Below, piece by piece: positions 61,871-64,000 of a stretch of DNA of 64,000 bases. The notes beneath the pieces were generated by a model. It ran no database searches, was not told where the DNA came from, and saw only the letters and a list, made by a program, of their open reading frames with translations. The translations under genes and the position numbers were made by a program. The stretch spans positions 248,001 through 312,000 of the forward strand of contig CAMTVQ010000002.1 of the NCBI GenBank assembly GCA_947085255.1. The letters are read 5' to 3'. The DNA is from CAMTVQ01 sp947085255. Its GTDB lineage: Bacteria; Bacteroidota; Bacteroidia; Sphingobacteriales; Sphingobacteriaceae. How positions within the stretch are numbered: the first letter of the stretch is position 1; each line of letters begins with the position of its first letter.

Positions 61871-63124
61871 ATGCAAGCTAAATCCATCCGCAGAATTCTT
61901 ATTTTCGGTGCTATCTGTATTATTGGCATCGCCTTTATGCAATTGTATTGGATACGCAAGGCATTTGATATCAAAGAAAAACAGTTTACCCAAACGGTAA
62001 ACATTGCTTTAGTAGAAGTTGCTGATAAATTATTTGCTTACAACAAAATCACCTTCCCGAACGAAAGCCCCGTAAAACAACTCAGTCCTGATTATTTTAT
62101 AGTAAACGTAAATAGTGTAATAGATGCCAATGTATTGGAGCATTACCTACGTACACATTTTCAGTACCGCAACATTACCACCGATTTTGAATATGCCATT
62201 TACGATTGCAGCAGCGACAAAATGGTGTATGGCGACTATGTAAGTTTTTCGAAAGCACCCGATATTACCAGCCGCACCCGTAATCTTAAAAAACTCGATC
62301 AGTACACCTACTATTTCGGGGTGTATTTTCCTAAAAAAAGCTCCTACCTTATTGGCGAATTGGGGGTCTGGGTGGCTTCTTCGGTAGTATTTTTTGTGGC
62401 TATTATTTTTATCATTTATGCCATGTTTGTAATACTGCGTCAAAAACGCTTGGCAGATGTACAAAAGGATTTTTTGGACAACATGACCCATGAGTTTAAA
62501 ACTCCCATTGCCACCATTGCCATAGCTGCTGATGTATTAATTAAGCCCAGCATTATTACCACACCCGAACGACTGGCAAAGTACTCGAGTATTATAAAAG
62601 CCGAAAACAAACGTCTGCAAGAGCAAGTAGAAAAACTACTGACTTTTGCCAGCACCGAGCACCGCCAATTAGACCTCAAAAAGCAGTCTGTAGCACTGCA
62701 CGATATTATCCGCAAGGTGGTAAACAGCTTTGAGCTAAAAACAGAAACCAGCATTGTATGCAACTTAGCAGCAACAAATGATGTACTTCTTGCTGATGAA
62801 TTCCACATTACCAATGTACTGTACAACTTAATTGACAATGCATTAAAATACACCAAAAGAGACCCTTTGGTAACAATTAGCACCACAGATACCAATGGGC
62901 TGACACTGCAAATAAGCGATAATGGTATTGGAATAGCTCCAAGCGAACAAAAAAAGATATTCAATAAATTTTATCGAGTAGCTACTGGCAATGTGCACAA
63001 CGTAAAGGGTTTTGGCATTGGATTGCCATACGTGCAACAGGTAATAAAAGCACATGGCTGGAAATTACAGATACAAAGCCAGTTAGATATGGGCAGTACT
63101 TTTACTATTTACTTTAGCAAATGA
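61871..63124 (+). CDS. Sensor histidine kinase
   Basis: A 417-residue membrane kinase. Two membrane segments (about 9-27 and 165-189) flank a periplasmic sensor of about 135 residues with no named domain. The HisKA domain has H207 (DNMTHEFKTPIATIA). The ATPase domain has the N box YNLIDNALKYT, G1 SDNGIGIAPSEQ and G2 VKGFGIGLPYV, so this one is complete. It is coupled to the response regulator by a 4-nt overlap and should phosphorylate it. The signal is unknown. Confidence 0.93.
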   Translation: MQAKSIRRILIFGAICIIGIAFMQLYWIRKAFDIKEKQFTQTVNIALVEVADKLFAYNKITFPNESPVKQLSPDYFIVNVNSVIDANVLEHYLRTHFQYRNITTDFEYAIYDCSSDKMVYGDYVSFSKAPDITSRTRNLKKLDQYTYYFGVYFPKKSSYLIGELGVWVASSVVFFVAIIFIIYAMFVILRQKRLADVQKDFLDNMTHEFKTPIATIAIAADVLIKPSIITTPERLAKYSSIIKAENKRLQEQVEKLLTFASTEHRQLDLKKQSVALHDIIRKVVNSFELKTETSIVCNLAATNDVLLADEFHITNVLYNLIDNALKYTKRDPLVTISTTDTNGLTLQISDNGIGIAPSEQKKIFNKFYRVATGNVHNVKGFGIGLPYVQQVIKAHGWKLQIQSQLDMGSTFTIYFSK

Positions 63125-63819
63125 GTAATAAAGCAAGCATATTATATGTTGAAGACGATTTGAACCTAAGCTTTGTTACCAAAGACACCTTAGAAGAACA
63201 TGGCTTTGCAGTAAAGCACTATGCAGATGGTGCATTGGCAATGGCTGCTTTTCATCAGCATCCTTTTGATGTATGTATATTGGATGTAATGCTCCCAAAA
63301 GTAGATGGCTTTTCGTTGGCCGAAATGATTCGCAAAAGCAACCCACATATTCCTATTCTATTCCTTACGGCAAAATCAATGAAGGAAGATCGCGTAAAGG
63401 GTTTTAAGCTGGGCGGAGATGATTATATAAGTAAACCATTTAGTATTGACGAGTTAATACTAAAAATAGATGTTTTTCTACGTCGTAGTAAGGTAAATGA
63501 GGCTATGGTGGTGCCAAATACTCAATTCACTATAGGCGAAGGCATATTCAATTGCACTGATTTACAACTTATTACTCCTACCGAAAAAATAAACCTAACA
63601 CTAAAAGAAGCCGAATTGCTCCGTTTTTTCTGCATAAATGCTAATAAAGTGGTAAAACGCGACGAAATACTGAATTCGCTATGGGGTAATGACGACTATT
63701 TTATTGGCCGTAGTTTAGATGTATTTATTTCGCGCTTACGCAAGTATTTAGCATATACCGACAAAGCAAAAATAACGACCCTGCATGGAGTGGGTTTTAA
63801 GTTTGAGTGGCAGAGGTAA
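63121..63819 (+). CDS. OmpR-family response regulator
   Basis: A 232-residue regulator. The receiver has the acidic pocket EDD (11-13), phospho-acceptor D55 (CILDVMLPKVDG), and K105 (YISKPFSIDE). A winged-helix OmpR/PhoB-type DNA-binding domain follows (about 130-232; LTLKEAELLRFFCINANKVV, then GRSLDVFISRLRKYL). Its start overlaps the kinase stop by 4 nt (ATGA), so both are made together. The targets are not visible in the window. Confidence 0.95.
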   Translation: MSNKASILYVEDDLNLSFVTKDTLEEHGFAVKHYADGALAMAAFHQHPFDVCILDVMLPKVDGFSLAEMIRKSNPHIPILFLTAKSMKEDRVKGFKLGGDDYISKPFSIDELILKIDVFLRRSKVNEAMVVPNTQFTIGEGIFNCTDLQLITPTEKINLTLKEAELLRFFCINANKVVKRDEILNSLWGNDDYFIGRSLDVFISRLRKYLAYTDKAKITTLHGVGFKFEWQR

Positions 63820-63830
63820 CAACCCCTATT

Positions 63831-64000
63831 ATGAATGTATTAGAAACGGAACGACTGATTCTTCGTGAATTTACAACTGACGATTCCGCATTTCTGTTGG
63901 AATTGCTAAACACCCCCACATGGTTGCAATTTATTGGTGATAGGGGCGTAAGAACACCCGAACAAGCACGTACCTACATTGAAGAAAAACTGATCCATAG
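63831..64000 (+). CDS. GNAT-family N-acetyltransferase, C-terminus cut by window edge
   Basis: Only the first 56 residues are in the window. They start MNVLETERLILREFTTDDSA and continue with a helix and the loop FIGDRGVRTPEQARTYIEEK, the usual beginning of the RimJ/RimL-type acetyltransferases that act on amino groups of proteins or small molecules. The acetyl-CoA motif lies beyond the edge. It is 11 nt after the response regulator and may be in the same transcript. Confidence 0.8.
   Translation, partial: MNVLETERLILREFTTDDSAFLLELLNTPTWLQFIGDRGVRTPEQARTYIEEKLIH

Overview
The window is a 64 kb piece of chromosome from a member of the Bacteroidota. Four signs support this: (i) several secreted proteins end in type IX secretion (T9SS) sorting domains, both the gliding-motility-associated type and type A; (ii) promoters follow the TTTG / TTG - about 19 nt - TAnnTTTG pattern; (iii) many intergenic regions carry short palindromic repeats typical of the group; (iv) families such as DUF4293, DUF4153 and an MqnP-type prenyltransferase are present. 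Free-living Chitinophagales or Sphingobacteriales-like bacteria fit best, but that placement is inference. No plasmid, phage, insertion sequence or CRISPR features were found. Genes on both strands are densely packed, often with 4-20 nt overlaps.

Layout. 0-3 kb (minus): a small conserved protein cut by the window edge, then a redox operon. The operon has a membrane/2x[4Fe-4S] subunit, a small HAD phosphatase and a two-CCG-domain subunit, that is, a split HdrD/GlpC-like oxidoreductase. 3.2 kb: tRNA-Phe with its own promoter and terminator. 3.7-10.2 kb: accessory membrane and small proteins: a cation/proton antiporter, DoxX-like, DUF4256, TMEM175-type channel, a DUF1801/YdeI-like protein, and a compact cluster of membrane protein, winged-helix regulator and DUF4153 protein. 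10.3-13.2 kb: RluA-type pseudouridine synthase, panB and a class III aminotransferase. 13.2-15.5 kb: two small T9SS-associated proteins and a DUF58 protein. 15.5-24.2 kb: a repeat-bearing gap, thioredoxin, dnaE, an APC permease, a fatty acid hydroxylase/sterol desaturase, an SRPBCC protein and a PAP2 phosphatase. 24.3-26.2 kb: two tandem secreted proteins sharing a nearly identical sorting domain. 26.3-30.8 kb: hscA, a PAS histidine kinase without an ATPase domain, and dihydroorotase. 30.8-37.9 kb (plus): DEAD-box helicase, MqnP-like prenyltransferase, accC, a 915-residue T9SS protein and ribE. 37.9-43.9 kb (minus): S10 peptidase, fabG, sucD, an ABC exporter and truA. 44-46.6 kb: DUF4293 protein and a DeaD-like helicase with a repetitive Gly/Ser/Arg tail. 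46.6-52 kb: a 1788-residue adhesin-like T9SS protein. 52.4-59.3 kb: leucine-rich-repeat protein, gpsA, RND/MacA adaptor, TolC, polysaccharide deacetylase, an outer-membrane-like protein and a CFI-box lipoprotein. 59.5-64 kb: aconitase, a two-component pair and a GNAT acetyltransferase cut by the edge.

Most of the window is core metabolism, replication and RNA processing mixed with cell-surface genes. I see no clear, self-contained undescribed system. The items most worth a second look are the CFI-box lipoprotein with its outer-membrane-like neighbour, the kinase lacking its catalytic domain, the redox operon with an inserted phosphatase, the shared sorting-domain cassette at 25-26 kb, and three convergent gene pairs whose stop codons are interleaved in a 4-nt overlap.
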